From: JAYFNU01 sp964460755
Lineage (GTDB): Bacteria; Bacillota; Clostridia; Oscillospirales; Ruminococcaceae
Direction of reading: 5' to 3'
DNA length: 64,000 nt
NCBI GenBank assembly: GCA_964460755.1
Contig: CAYWQL010000007.1
Location: forward strand, 14,264-78,263
In this document: positions 20,428 to 29,074 of the stretch, piece after piece
How positions within the stretch are numbered: position 1 is the first letter of the stretch
Layout: each line of letters starts with the position of its first letter
Notes under the pieces: model-generated
The model's database searches: none
Seen by the model: the letters and a program-made list of their open reading frames with translations, nothing else
What the model was told of the DNA's origin: nothing
Translations under genes and position numbers: made by a program

Positions 20428-21842
20428 AAAAATTTATATCGTTTGCGATTGTGTTTATTATGGTTTTGGCTGCCGTACCCTTTGCGGGAGCGACCGTCAC
20501 AGAGCCGTCAGTTCCCGACATCATTATTGACGGAACGGGGGTTACGAACGCATTTACCACGACGCCAAAGCTGACCGCGGGGGATTATCTTAACGGGAAT
20601 GTTGGCTTCAAAAACATTTCGGGCGGTACCATTACCGTTAAATCCGTGGAAATGATAACAGACACCGACCTTTCAAAATTTCCGTTTGAGGTAACACAGC
20701 TTAATTACTATCAGGTTCCTCAAACCACCACTGTTGACCGCGGCGGCTCTTTTGACTTCAGCATTTCAAACCTTCGTTGCCGCGGTGACGCTGCGCAGGG
20801 ATATTACGATATTCCCTTTGTTGTTATATATACCGCCGGAGCGCAAAGTACTGAGTATAGGCAAACCCTCACAATGCCCGTTCTGATAATTGAGGCGGGA
20901 AGCACCTCTTCGGGCAGCTCCTCGTCCGTTCCGATAATTATAGTAACCGGCTTTTCGACAAAGCCTAACGAGGTCGTCGCAGGGGAGGACTTTGAGCTAT
21001 TCGTTACCTTTAAGAACACGTCCAACTCGGTTACGGCGTCAAACGTGAAGGCGCAGCTCACCTCGGACGGAACCTTTAACCCCGTCTCGGGCTCGTCGAC
21101 ACTTTTTACCGAAGCCCTTGCGCCGGGCGCGTCGGTTTCGAAATCAATTAAGCTTCACACAAAGGCGGACGCTGCGCCCGCTTCATATAACGTCACCTTC
21201 CTTTTTACATATGATTATCCGAACGCCAAGGAGCCGGCTACATCAAACGAGGTCGTTTCGATTCCCGTAAAGCAGGTGCCGAAGGTTCAGGTTTCAAAGA
21301 TACAGCTTTCTTCAACCGACGTATTCCTTGGGCAGGACGTCAACGTTATGGCAAACATAAACAACACGGGCAAGGCGACCCTTTACAATGTCAACGTCGC
21401 TTTTTCCGATAAGAGCGGTGTTTTCTGCGATAACGAAATCTACCTCGGAAATGTCCTTGCGGGGGCTTCGGGAGCCGTCGACGTCTATCTTTCCACCCAA
21501 GCGACCGGCGAAGGCACGATAAATATGCTCGTCACCTATGAGGACGAAAGCGGGAACTCCTTCTCCTATACCGACTCCACCTCGGCGTTTGTAAATGAAA
21601 AAACGGTCGGTCCTATTGACGACCCGATGTATCCCGCCGAGCCTGTTAAGCAGGGCTTAAGCGCGACGTGGATAGTAGCTATCGTTATTGTGCTTCTGAT
21701 TGTCGGGCTCATCGTCTTCCTTTCCGAGCGGAAAAAGAAAAAGGCAAGGGAGCAAAAGAAGCGTGACAAGCAGGAGGCTATGCGCCTTGACCGCGAGCTT
21801 CTTTTGGCGGACGAAAAGAACAACGAGGAAATCAGGCTATGA
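20424..21842 (+). CDS. Exported beta-domain stalk protein of the ABC system
   Basis: 472 residues: a signal peptide (about 1-23), three Ig-like/CARDB-type beta domains (about 30-150, 170-290, 291-390; each has a strand-rich core such as NVGFKNISGGTITV, FVTFKNTSNSVTASNV, MANINNTGKATLYNV), one membrane helix (about 414-435), and a highly charged cytoplasmic tail. It resembles COG1361 S-layer-like proteins. It occupies the place of the MacA adaptor between the ATPase and a MacB-like permease and overlaps both by ATGA. I infer an extracellular arm that works with the permease, but no ligand or family function can be stated. Confidence 0.78.
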   Translation: MKKFISFAIVFIMVLAAVPFAGATVTEPSVPDIIIDGTGVTNAFTTTPKLTAGDYLNGNVGFKNISGGTITVKSVEMITDTDLSKFPFEVTQLNYYQVPQTTTVDRGGSFDFSISNLRCRGDAAQGYYDIPFVVIYTAGAQSTEYRQTLTMPVLIIEAGSTSSGSSSSVPIIIVTGFSTKPNEVVAGEDFELFVTFKNTSNSVTASNVKAQLTSDGTFNPVSGSSTLFTEALAPGASVSKSIKLHTKADAAPASYNVTFLFTYDYPNAKEPATSNEVVSIPVKQVPKVQVSKIQLSSTDVFLGQDVNVMANINNTGKATLYNVNVAFSDKSGVFCDNEIYLGNVLAGASGAVDVYLSTQATGEGTINMLVTYEDESGNSFSYTDSTSAFVNEKTVGPIDDPMYPAEPVKQGLSATWIVAIVIVLLIVGLIVFLSERKKKKAREQKKRDKQEAMRLDRELLLADEKNNEEIRL

Positions 21843-23194
21843 AATGGTTTGAGCTTTTAAAGTTCAGCCTTGGAAACCTTTTAAGACGAAAGCTTCGAAC
21901 CGCCCTTACCGTTCTTGGCGTAATGATAGGAACGGCGTCAATTGTCGTTATGATGTCGCTTGGCATCGGTCTAAACTCCTCATATATGGAGCAGGTACAG
22001 TCGAGCACAACCCTCACGATGATAACCATATACAACGACAATTACTATATGTACGACAGCAAGGACAGCGGCGGGTCGAGCGACATCAAGCTTACAAAGG
22101 AATCCGTGCAGAGCTTTTACGATATTGAGCACGTTACCTGCGCGTCGCCTGTATACAGCTTTAATGTTTTGTTCAAATCGGGAAAATACGAAAGTAACTC
22201 CAACGTAAACGCCGTTTCGCTCGACCTGTTAAAGGCGTTTCAGCTTCCGATAATAAGCGGCTCCCTTCCCGAAGAGGGGGATGAGCTTAAGCTTCTCATG
22301 GGAAAGGAAACGGCATACAACTTCTATGACCCGTCGAGCAACAACTGGTATGGCGGCTGGGACGAGAACGGAAACCGCACAGACCCCTCGGTCAGCCTGA
22401 CCGACGACACAATATACGCTATTTACGACACAAACGCCTATTACAACGCCCTCTCTGGCGAGGGTGTTATGCCGAAAAAGTATATGCTTGAGGACATAAC
22501 CGTCCTTGGCAAGGAATCGACCGACAATTACAGCTACTCTATGTACGACTACAACATATATTGTGACATAGACGCGGTCGACAAGCTGTTTACAAAAATG
22601 TTTAAAAAATCGGTGTGGCCAAATCAACAGACCGACAAAAACGGAAAGCCTGTAACCCCGATGACCTATAACCAAGCCTACGTTCTTGTCGACGACATCG
22701 AAAACGTAACGACGGTTCAACAGCAGCTCAAGGATATGGGCTATCAGGCAAGCAGCGAAATCGAATATCTCGAAAGCATGAAAAAACAATCGCGCACCAT
22801 TCAATATGTTCTTGCGGGAATAGGCAGCGTTTCGCTTATCGTCGCCGCAATCGGAATAACCAACACCATGCTTATGAGTATCTTCGAGCGAACCAAGGAA
22901 ATCGGTATATTCAAGGTTTTGGGCTGTTCGCTCAAAAACATTCGGACAATGTTTCTTATGGAGGCAGGACTTATCGGCTTCGGCGGAGGGCTTTGCGGCG
23001 TAACGCTAAGCTATCTTTTATCGTTTGCGATAAATATTCTTATCAGCAGCGGAGGCGAGAAGATTTCGGTTATACCGATTTGGCTCGCCTTGCTCGGAAT
23101 GGGCTTTGCGGTCGTCGTCGGTATGGTCGCGGGCATCTCCCCCGCTTCACGCGCGATGAAGCTTTCGCCGCTTGAGGCAATAAGAACGCTGTAA
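21839..23194 (+). CDS. ABC transporter permease, MacB/FtsX type
   Basis: 451 residues with the MacB layout: one membrane helix near residues 18-42 (RKLRTALTVLGVMIGTASIV), an extracytoplasmic domain of about 270 residues rich in Tyr, Asp and Asn, then three helices of an FtsX domain starting near QYVLAGIGSVSLIVAAIGI and ending SPASRAMKLSPLEAIRTL, the classical FtsX terminus. This type usually couples ATP hydrolysis to extracytoplasmic movement, such as peptide or lipid extrusion. The unit ends at the terminator at 23205. Substrate unknown. Confidence 0.93.
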   Translation: MKWFELLKFSLGNLLRRKLRTALTVLGVMIGTASIVVMMSLGIGLNSSYMEQVQSSTTLTMITIYNDNYYMYDSKDSGGSSDIKLTKESVQSFYDIEHVTCASPVYSFNVLFKSGKYESNSNVNAVSLDLLKAFQLPIISGSLPEEGDELKLLMGKETAYNFYDPSSNNWYGGWDENGNRTDPSVSLTDDTIYAIYDTNAYYNALSGEGVMPKKYMLEDITVLGKESTDNYSYSMYDYNIYCDIDAVDKLFTKMFKKSVWPNQQTDKNGKPVTPMTYNQAYVLVDDIENVTTVQQQLKDMGYQASSEIEYLESMKKQSRTIQYVLAGIGSVSLIVAAIGITNTMLMSIFERTKEIGIFKVLGCSLKNIRTMFLMEAGLIGFGGGLCGVTLSYLLSFAINILISSGGEKISVIPIWLALLGMGFAVVVGMVAGISPASRAMKLSPLEAIRTL

Positions 23195-23204
23195 CACAAA
23201 AAAT

Positions 23205-23238
23205 CGCTCCCTCATTTAGAGGGAGCGTTATTTTTTTT
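23205..23238. terminator. Bidirectional terminator between the ABC operon and the glycan operon
   Basis: CGCTCCCTC and GAGGGAGCG around an ATTTA loop, then TTATTTTTTTT on plus. On minus the stem is followed by ATTTTTTG, so it ends both convergent units. Confidence 0.9.
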
Positions 23239-23255
23239 CTGTAAATTTGCCCTTG

Positions 23256-23747
23256 CTACTTTGTCCGCCGCTCGAATACAGTCACGTTTAGCCACTTGCC
23301 AAAGCGGTCTTGCGCAAGCCGTTCGCGATAACCGATTTCGCGAAAGCCAAGGTCTTTATGAAGCCCAATACTCGCGTCGTTGGTTGAAAAGACGCTCGAC
23401 GTAAGGCTCCAGAAGCCGGCCGCCTCGCTCTCGCTGATAAGCGCCGCCATTAGCTTTTTCCCGTATCCCTTATACCGCGCCTCACGGCAAAAATAGATGC
23501 TTGTCTCGCCGACGCCCGAATACTCCTTTCGTGCCGAATAGGGACTTATCGCCGCGAAGCCGACGACCCTTCCGTCCTTTTCCGCAACAAGGCGGCAGAC
23601 TTCACAGTGGGATTTATCCCACGCTCTTTTTGAGGGAGTCTTTGTGCGAAAGGTCGACCGACCGTCTTCTATGCCCTCGCCAAAAATCTCAAGCACCCTT
23701 TTCAGGTCGCTTCTTTTCATTTTTCTTATTGTTATTTCTTCCTTCAT
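23256..23747 (-). CDS. GNAT acetyltransferase, phosphinothricin-acetyltransferase-like
   Basis: 163 residues. TIRKMKRSDLKRVLEIFGEG at the start, FAAISPYSARKEYSGVGETSIYF in the centre, and REARYKGYGKKLM as the acetyl-CoA loop are characteristic of the Pat/YncA (phosphinothricin N-acetyltransferase-like) subgroup, ending GLHKDLGFREIGYRERL. ATG 23747 is chosen because GAAAGG precedes it and it overlaps the azlD stop as ATGA; an ATG at 23780 would lie inside azlD. Members acetylate glutamate analogues or methionine derivatives. Location at the end of azlCD suggests an amino-acid substrate, but this is inference. Confidence 0.88.
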   Translation of the reverse strand: MKEEITIRKMKRSDLKRVLEIFGEGIEDGRSTFRTKTPSKRAWDKSHCEVCRLVAEKDGRVVGFAAISPYSARKEYSGVGETSIYFCREARYKGYGKKLMAALISESEAAGFWSLTSSVFSTNDASIGLHKDLGFREIGYRERLAQDRFGKWLNVTVFERRTK

Positions 23748-24052
23748 ATTAGCCTTTCCGTTATAAATACAGCGACGCATGACAAAAGCGCCACTGTCAA
23801 AAGCCCCTTGTTAAACAGGGCGAGGATAACCGCGACGACGAGCCCCGCAAGCGCGGAATAAACCGAGCTTGTCGAATAAAAAATGTCGGGTATCGTCATG
23901 GCCGCGAGCACCGCGTAGGGCACATAATATAAAAACGACCTTATCGCGCGGCTCTCGATTTTTTTATTAAACGCAGCGAGAGGGATAACTCTTATTAGAT
24001 ATGTTACGCCCGCCATAACGGCGAGATATATGAAAAAGCGTCCTACGTTCAT
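23744..24052 (-). CDS. azlD: AzlD family branched-chain amino acid exporter, small subunit
   Basis: 102 residues from ATG 24052, with four hydrophobic helices (VGRFFIYLAVMAGVTYLIRVIPLAAF at the start, in two blocks, and ALLSCVAVFITERLI at the end) and the RAIRSFLYYVPYAVLAAMTIP segment found throughout AzlD. The start overlaps azlC by ATGA, and the GNAT start overlaps its stop the same way. With AzlC it forms a two-component exporter of branched-chain amino acids. The longer frame beginning at 24154 runs through azlC and is rejected. Confidence 0.93.
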   Translation of the reverse strand: MNVGRFFIYLAVMAGVTYLIRVIPLAAFNKKIESRAIRSFLYYVPYAVLAAMTIPDIFYSTSSVYSALAGLVVAVILALFNKGLLTVALLSCVAVFITERLI

Positions 24053-24747
24053 ACCGTTTCCTCCTTTATCGGGAAGACCAGCGCGCCGACAAGGGACGCG
24101 GCAAGCGCACAAATTATAATTGAAAAGCCCGACGAAACGAAGGGCAAAAAACATCTAATCAAAACGCTTATTGTTATCGAAATAAGAATAACGATAAGCA
24201 CGGCGCGTGACCGCTTGGCGACGGGCACGATAATCGCGATAAACATACCGAATATGGCTATTCCGAGCGCGCTCGTAATCGCCGCGGGAAGCACCGAGCC
24301 CGCCGCCGCGCCGAGAAGCGTTCCCGTTGCCCAGCCAAAATACGGAAGCGTTCCAAGACCGAGCATATATTTCGTCGTCACGTCGCCGCCGCTCGCCGCC
24401 ACAGCAAAGATTTCGTCGGTATTAAAAAAAGCGATAACGAAACGCTCAAGCCTTGTTACCGAGGCGTCAAGCTTCTGGGACAGTGAAAGGCTCATAAGCG
24501 CGTAGCGAAGATTTATAACGAGCTGGGTCGCCGCCATTTCGGCAAGGGTCGCGAACGAGAGCATAAGCGAAAGCCCCGCGACCTGCCCCGCCGAGGTAAG
24601 ATTAGTCATAGATATAACGACCGCCTGCCACCAAAAAAGCCCGCCGTTTACCGCCGAAAGCCCGAAGGCGAACGAAACCGAAAGGTAGCCGAGCGCAATG
24701 GGTATGCCGTCTTTTAAGCCGTCCTTGTATTTGTTCCGCAATTCCAT
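24049..24747 (-). CDS. azlC: AzlC family branched-chain amino acid exporter, large subunit
   Basis: 232 residues with the AzlC opening FKDGLKDGIPIALGYLSVSFAFG (read in part: GIPIALGYLSVSFAFGL), LRYALMSLSLSQKL in the first third and the NTDEIFAVA segment, with about seven membrane helices. It starts only 2 bases after the flippase stop, with a weak ribosome site, so it is probably part of the glycan transcript. The family exports leucine, isoleucine and valine, and azaleucine in Bacillus subtilis. Confidence 0.94.
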   Translation of the reverse strand: MELRNKYKDGLKDGIPIALGYLSVSFAFGLSAVNGGLFWWQAVVISMTNLTSAGQVAGLSLMLSFATLAEMAATQLVINLRYALMSLSLSQKLDASVTRLERFVIAFFNTDEIFAVAASGGDVTTKYMLGLGTLPYFGWATGTLLGAAAGSVLPAAITSALGIAIFGMFIAIIVPVAKRSRAVLIVILISITISVLIRCFLPFVSSGFSIIICALAASLVGALVFPIKEETV

Positions 24748-24749
24748 TT

Positions 24750-25994
24750 CTATTTTTCTTTCTTGTTAAGACTTGTTATGCCAAAGTATGCGAGCGCGAC
24801 GCACTCGACGACGAGAGCAATTATCGTGGCGTAGGTTACGCCGAAGAAGCTAAAGCCACTTATAAAGGGCACGCTTATCGCAAGACTTACTACTATTCCG
24901 AAGAGTGTAGAAAGAATGAGTCCCTTCATTTCACGCAGCACCGTTAAAAGCATACAGTAGAAAAGGGCGAGCGAGGTAAACACTGTGCAAACGACCATAG
25001 GAACAAGAAGGGCGCTATGTGCGGCAATTTCGCTTCCGTAAAGAAAGGAAAGTCCCCATTTTCCGATAAGAAGCACTCCGCCAAGTCCGACAAGCCCAAC
25101 GGCGAAAACGCCAAGGGTGATAAACGCCGACAAACGGATAAAGCCTTTATAATCCCTGTCCTTCAGCTTGTTTGCAAAGGTCGTAATAAACGGAGCGAAA
25201 AGGAAAGCGACTCCGACTTGAAGAATAAGCACGGGGGAATTTACGAGCCCATATATACCCATTGCTTCGGTTCCCGCCATACGCTCGAAAAACAGCTTCG
25301 GAATAGACGCTGTCGTCGTATTTAAAAAGACATATACCGCAAGGGGAAGACACTCGTAAAGCAGTCGCCAAACTGAGCTTCTGTCAGTGGGTTTAACGGG
25401 AAGATAAAATCTTTTCGTATTTATGACGTCGTAGCCGGCGCTGAACGCGTAGCAAAGCAAAACCATCGCGCCAAGGGTAAGGTTGAGATTTCCCGTCGCT
25501 TTAAACAGTACGCAAAAAACAACAAGGCTCAAAATACCGCGAACGGCGTATGAAATGCCGATTATGTCCATGCGCTCGTGCTTCTGGCAAAAGCCGTGGA
25601 ACACGTCGGTCACCGCTTCAAGAAGCTTGTACAAAAGGAAAAGAAAGATGCACCAAAGCTGAACGCCGGCATAGCCGACGATAACGCTGTATAAAAAGCA
25701 AAGAGCAATCGCGGCCGTTACGGTAATAACTCGGCTCATAATATAGTCGCCGGAGGAATACCTTTCGTCTACGTCCGAAACCTGATAGGTTCGCATACCG
25801 TAGGACGCGAGGGTGAGAAAGATATTTGTCACCGTCATCGCCGTGGCAAGATATCCCGCGTTGAGCTCGCCCGCTCCGAGCGGCGAAAGTACCTTTATAA
25901 AAAAACCTGTAACAAGCCATTGGCAGGCAAAATAAATCACGTTGCCGACGGTGTTGTATATTAAATTTCGTTTGAGCGTCTTTGCCTCGTCCAT
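24750..25994 (-). CDS. Polysaccharide flippase, Wzx/MVF type
   Basis: 414 residues with about twelve membrane helices, starting KRNLIYNTVGNVIYFACQWLVTGFF, the usual oligosaccharide-flippase opening, and with the conserved LNAGYLATAMTVTNIFLTLASYGMRTYQVSDV (read in part) loop. It would move a lipid-linked glycan repeat to the outer face of the membrane. The start overlaps the stop of the upstream gene by one base (TAATG). It sits with nonulosonic acid genes, so the cargo probably carries that sugar. Confidence 0.92.
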   Translation of the reverse strand: MDEAKTLKRNLIYNTVGNVIYFACQWLVTGFFIKVLSPLGAGELNAGYLATAMTVTNIFLTLASYGMRTYQVSDVDERYSSGDYIMSRVITVTAAIALCFLYSVIVGYAGVQLWCIFLFLLYKLLEAVTDVFHGFCQKHERMDIIGISYAVRGILSLVVFCVLFKATGNLNLTLGAMVLLCYAFSAGYDVINTKRFYLPVKPTDRSSVWRLLYECLPLAVYVFLNTTTASIPKLFFERMAGTEAMGIYGLVNSPVLILQVGVAFLFAPFITTFANKLKDRDYKGFIRLSAFITLGVFAVGLVGLGGVLLIGKWGLSFLYGSEIAAHSALLVPMVVCTVFTSLALFYCMLLTVLREMKGLILSTLFGIVVSLAISVPFISGFSFFGVTYATIIALVVECVALAYFGITSLNKKEK

Positions 25995-27346
25995 TATATT
26001 TCCCGTTTCTTTATGTCTGCCGCGTTGATGTATGAGCGCATTTCATCAATCTTTTTTCTCAACTCTTTTTTGCTGACTCTGGCTTTTTTGTAGTAGCCCA
26101 TATATCGCTCGGTAGCATCGGTAATTTTCTTTCCCAAAAGCCGGTCAAACCAGTGGGGGTTTATATGAAGGGTATTCATAGACTTCAGGAAAAACAGTAC
26201 AACGAATTTAACAAAATTGAATCTCGGCTTATAACCCTCGCCGAAGGGTATATCTCTCGGGGGATTATTTATCGTCCATTCAAGCAGGTCGCATATCCTC
26301 ATATATGCGGGGTAGTCGTAATCGACGTGGTAGTGGCTCTTTAGCCCGTCCTCGTCAATCGGGAAGCCGTGGTTCTTTTTCGAAAGCTCGGCCTTTAGCG
26401 CGTCGTAATTGTCCACGGCGTTTACCCCCTCGAAGGTTACGGGGTCGTAGTCGTCGAAAAGGGGCTCGGGGCGAACAACTATGCAGGATTTTTTTGCAAA
26501 GTAAATTTCGGCTATGGAGGTGCTCATCCATGTTAGGATAACGTCCGAAGCCTTTACCCATTGCTTTACGGAATAGTCGCTTATAACGTGGAAATTCGCG
26601 TGCTTCTTCTTCATTACGTCGAGAACGGGGCTTTGCCATTCGCAGGGGTGCGGACGATAAATAAGCTCGACGTCCTTATATTCATCCTCGTTTAAAAGCC
26701 TGTCGAACCAGTCAAGCGTAACCTTCATAGAGCGCGCGCCGACCGCTTTGAAGCCCGCGAAATCAAGGTCGGTCATCGCGTTAAGCTCCTCGACCTCCTT
26801 GTCGTCCATAAGCGCGCAGGAAAACGAGCTTACATAACAAAACCAGCGTTTGTCTTCATTGAGCGAAAACTCCTTTGCCAGCTCGGAGCGCGATTTAAAG
26901 TAGCCGTCAAACATAGGATAGAGAAAATCGAGCTGAACCGCGCCGGTAATTACGGCGTTGTTTTCGGGAACGCCCTTTCTCACAATTCTTTGCTTCGCCT
27001 TTTCGCCCCAGCAAATGTGGGTGCATTTTCTCGCGTTTTCGGTAAAGGAATAGAACCTGCTCTCCTCCTGCTCGCGGGAAAGCACCTCCTCCCAATGGAG
27101 GTTAACGACCTTGTTAAGCTTTCCAACGTTATTATACACGAAGCTGTTGAGCGTTTCGTTGTCATACATTGCCGACGTTACAATAACCCGCGGCTTTTTG
27201 CTGAAAAAATACTTAAGCTTTTTTCTGTCCATTAGCTGAAACAGCTCGCAGGAATATCCGCGCCGTTCAAGCTCCGCCATAATAAGGCAGTCGTTCTCGA
27301 GCTCGCGAACTATATGCTCATAAAGAAATAAAAAATCAAGTCCCAA
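25994..27346 (-). CDS. GT-B-type surface carbohydrate biosynthesis protein
   Basis: 450 residues with a two-lobed GT-B look: an N-terminal half with LDFLFLYEHIVRELENDCL and VNLHWEEVLS, and a C-terminal half with ELIYRPHPCEWQSPVLDVM and DVILTWMSTSIAEIYFAKK, where Arg-Pro-His and the Ser-Thr-Ser-Ile-Ala-Glu segment resemble the donor-phosphate region of CDP-glycerol glycerophosphotransferases and UDP-GlcNAc 2-epimerase relatives. HICWGEKAKQRIVRKGVPEN is found in proteins annotated as surface carbohydrate biosynthesis. It may transfer the CMP-activated sugar made by the next gene, but the donor is unproven. Confidence 0.75.
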   Translation of the reverse strand: MGLDFLFLYEHIVRELENDCLIMAELERRGYSCELFQLMDRKKLKYFFSKKPRVIVTSAMYDNETLNSFVYNNVGKLNKVVNLHWEEVLSREQEESRFYSFTENARKCTHICWGEKAKQRIVRKGVPENNAVITGAVQLDFLYPMFDGYFKSRSELAKEFSLNEDKRWFCYVSSFSCALMDDKEVEELNAMTDLDFAGFKAVGARSMKVTLDWFDRLLNEDEYKDVELIYRPHPCEWQSPVLDVMKKKHANFHVISDYSVKQWVKASDVILTWMSTSIAEIYFAKKSCIVVRPEPLFDDYDPVTFEGVNAVDNYDALKAELSKKNHGFPIDEDGLKSHYHVDYDYPAYMRICDLLEWTINNPPRDIPFGEGYKPRFNFVKFVVLFFLKSMNTLHINPHWFDRLLGKKITDATERYMGYYKKARVSKKELRKKIDEMRSYINAADIKKREI

Positions 27347-27363
27347 GACGCTTCACCGTTTCC

Positions 27364-28137
27364 TTATTTTAATATGCTCGGTATGTTGTCCTTAATTTCG
27401 CCGTAGGCTTTATCGCTTTCAAAAAAGTATTTTCCCAGCAAGGATATAAGCTCAAAATCCCGCTCGCTGTCGATATCCAGCACGGCGGTGTCGGGCATAA
27501 TCGACGGAACAAGCTTGGCTTTATTGATGATTGTATTTGTTCCGAGAAGAAAGGCGGGGCGATAGGCGTAAAGCGAGGCGTTGGCGTCATACACCTCCGG
27601 CGCCTGCTGACGGGCGACGAAATCGCTGACTATTGCCGTGCGAAGAAAGCCGTCCTCTTTTTTAATAAGCTGATTGAAATAGGGGTTTCTTCTCGCCTCG
27701 GTCACCGAAAGGGCGACCTCGGCACCTTCACTGTTTACGAGCGAATCAATAATGTTCTTTATATCCTCAACGCGGCGAAGTGGGCTCGTCAAATCCATAT
27801 CCACAACTACGTCGTATTTCTTTCCGGTCGTTTTCTCCGCCTCGCGAAGGGTGTCGCGGATAACGTCAATTTTTGAGGCGGTATCGGTCGCAAGCTCCGC
27901 CTTTCTCGGCACCCTCAGATAGGGCGTTTTCGTTTTATCAAGCTGAGCGAAAAGCTCGGGCGCGTCGGTGTTACACGCAAGTGTAAACTCGCCGTATCGG
28001 TCGCCGAACCGCTTCAAAAACAGCTCGTAGCCCGAAATAGTATAGTAGCAAATCGGCGTTCCGAGATAGTCGCGCATATTCTTCGACTTAACGCCCTTTG
28101 AGCCCGCGCGGGCACATATCGTAACTAAAATATTCAT
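27364..28137 (-). CDS. Acylneuraminate cytidylyltransferase family (CMP-sugar synthetase, NeuA/LegF type)
   Basis: 257 residues, slightly longer than most. The opening ICARAGSKGVKSKNMRDYLG is the nucleotide-binding signature of CMP-sialic acid synthetases. VVVDMDLTSPLRRVEDI places the metal-binding Asp pair, and AEVALSVTEARRNPYFN is also family-typical. It activates a nonulosonic acid with CTP to give the CMP sugar. With LegB, LegC and LegG homologues alongside, CMP-legionaminic acid synthetase is the most likely role; CMP-sialic acid cannot be excluded by sequence reading. Confidence 0.85.
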   Translation of the reverse strand: MNILVTICARAGSKGVKSKNMRDYLGTPICYYTISGYELFLKRFGDRYGEFTLACNTDAPELFAQLDKTKTPYLRVPRKAELATDTASKIDVIRDTLREAEKTTGKKYDVVVDMDLTSPLRRVEDIKNIIDSLVNSEGAEVALSVTEARRNPYFNQLIKKEDGFLRTAIVSDFVARQQAPEVYDANASLYAYRPAFLLGTNTIINKAKLVPSIMPDTAVLDIDSERDFELISLLGKYFFESDKAYGEIKDNIPSILK

Positions 28138-28144
28138 TCTTCCC

Positions 28145-29074
28145 TTACTCCTTACAGCTTGCGATTTTCAGCACCTTAACGGCGTTTTCTACCGTATTCA
28201 TATTATCTGCCCTGCGCTCAAGGACACAGTCGATAAAGTAGTTCATTTCATTGATATAAAAATCCTCGTTGTCAAAGCTTTCGGTCTTCCCCGCCTTTTT
28301 ATAGACAACCGAACGGTTTAAAATGTCCCCGACCACGACCTCATCGTCAAAATAAAGCTCACAGGTTCTAAGCGGAACCCGTCCGACATAGTCGAGCTGA
28401 AGCGAAAGAAGGGTGCGGGAGAAGTTCGCGATATAGACGGCGACGTCGTCGCTTGTTATCTCAAGCCTCGAGCGCTGACCAGAAAACATCTTGACGGCAT
28501 ACGGGAAATCCAAAAGATAAGTCAGGTAATCCCATTCGTGAATTAAATCGAGCACAACTCCGCCGCCCTTTTCCCTGCTTGCGCTGTAGCACTCGCGATA
28601 ATCGGTATCCTTGCGCCATTCGGGAAGATAAGACGAGCATATTGAGCGAACGGCGATGGGCTTCTCCTTTTGGCAAAGCTCATGAAGCCTCTTGACGACA
28701 GGTGTGTGCCGAAGCGGGCAGGCGACATAATAGACGTTTTCCTGCTTTAAGGGTATGGCGTCAAGATTGACATAATCCCCAGAGAATACAGGCTTTTCAA
28801 TAAACATATCTCTCGTCTTGTCGGCAAGCGCCGTTATGGTCGCTTCGTGAAGCGACGTTGGATTTGTTATAAACGCAACGTCATAGTCGCTCGGCAGCTC
28901 CTCAAAGGAGGAATAGCTTTTTCTCAAAAGGCTCGCGACCTCGGGCGAAAGGGATTTGTTCGAGCTTCGCAGCGCGTCTATGCTGTATTCAATCCCCCGC
29001 TCGTTTAAAACCAAGGACAGGTTTTTTATGTGGCGGCTTCCTATCGAGCCAAGACCACAGAAAAGAATTTTCAT
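28145..29074 (-). CDS. Gfo/Idh/MocA family oxidoreductase (catalytic motif intact)
   Basis: 309 residues: Rossmann start LFCGLGSIGSRHIKNL, the IEKP motif (Glu93-Lys94-Pro95) that supplies the family's catalytic lysine, and the GGGVVLDLIHEWDYL block carrying the second conserved Asp/His pair. It should bind NAD(P) and oxidise or reduce a sugar. It overlaps the upstream paralogue by 4 bases. Similar genes are frequent in legionaminic-type clusters, but which step they catalyse is not settled by sequence. Confidence 0.87.
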   Translation of the reverse strand: MKILFCGLGSIGSRHIKNLSLVLNERGIEYSIDALRSSNKSLSPEVASLLRKSYSSFEELPSDYDVAFITNPTSLHEATITALADKTRDMFIEKPVFSGDYVNLDAIPLKQENVYYVACPLRHTPVVKRLHELCQKEKPIAVRSICSSYLPEWRKDTDYRECYSASREKGGGVVLDLIHEWDYLTYLLDFPYAVKMFSGQRSRLEITSDDVAVYIANFSRTLLSLQLDYVGRVPLRTCELYFDDEVVVGDILNRSVVYKKAGKTESFDNEDFYINEMNYFIDCVLERRADNMNTVENAVKVLKIASCKE

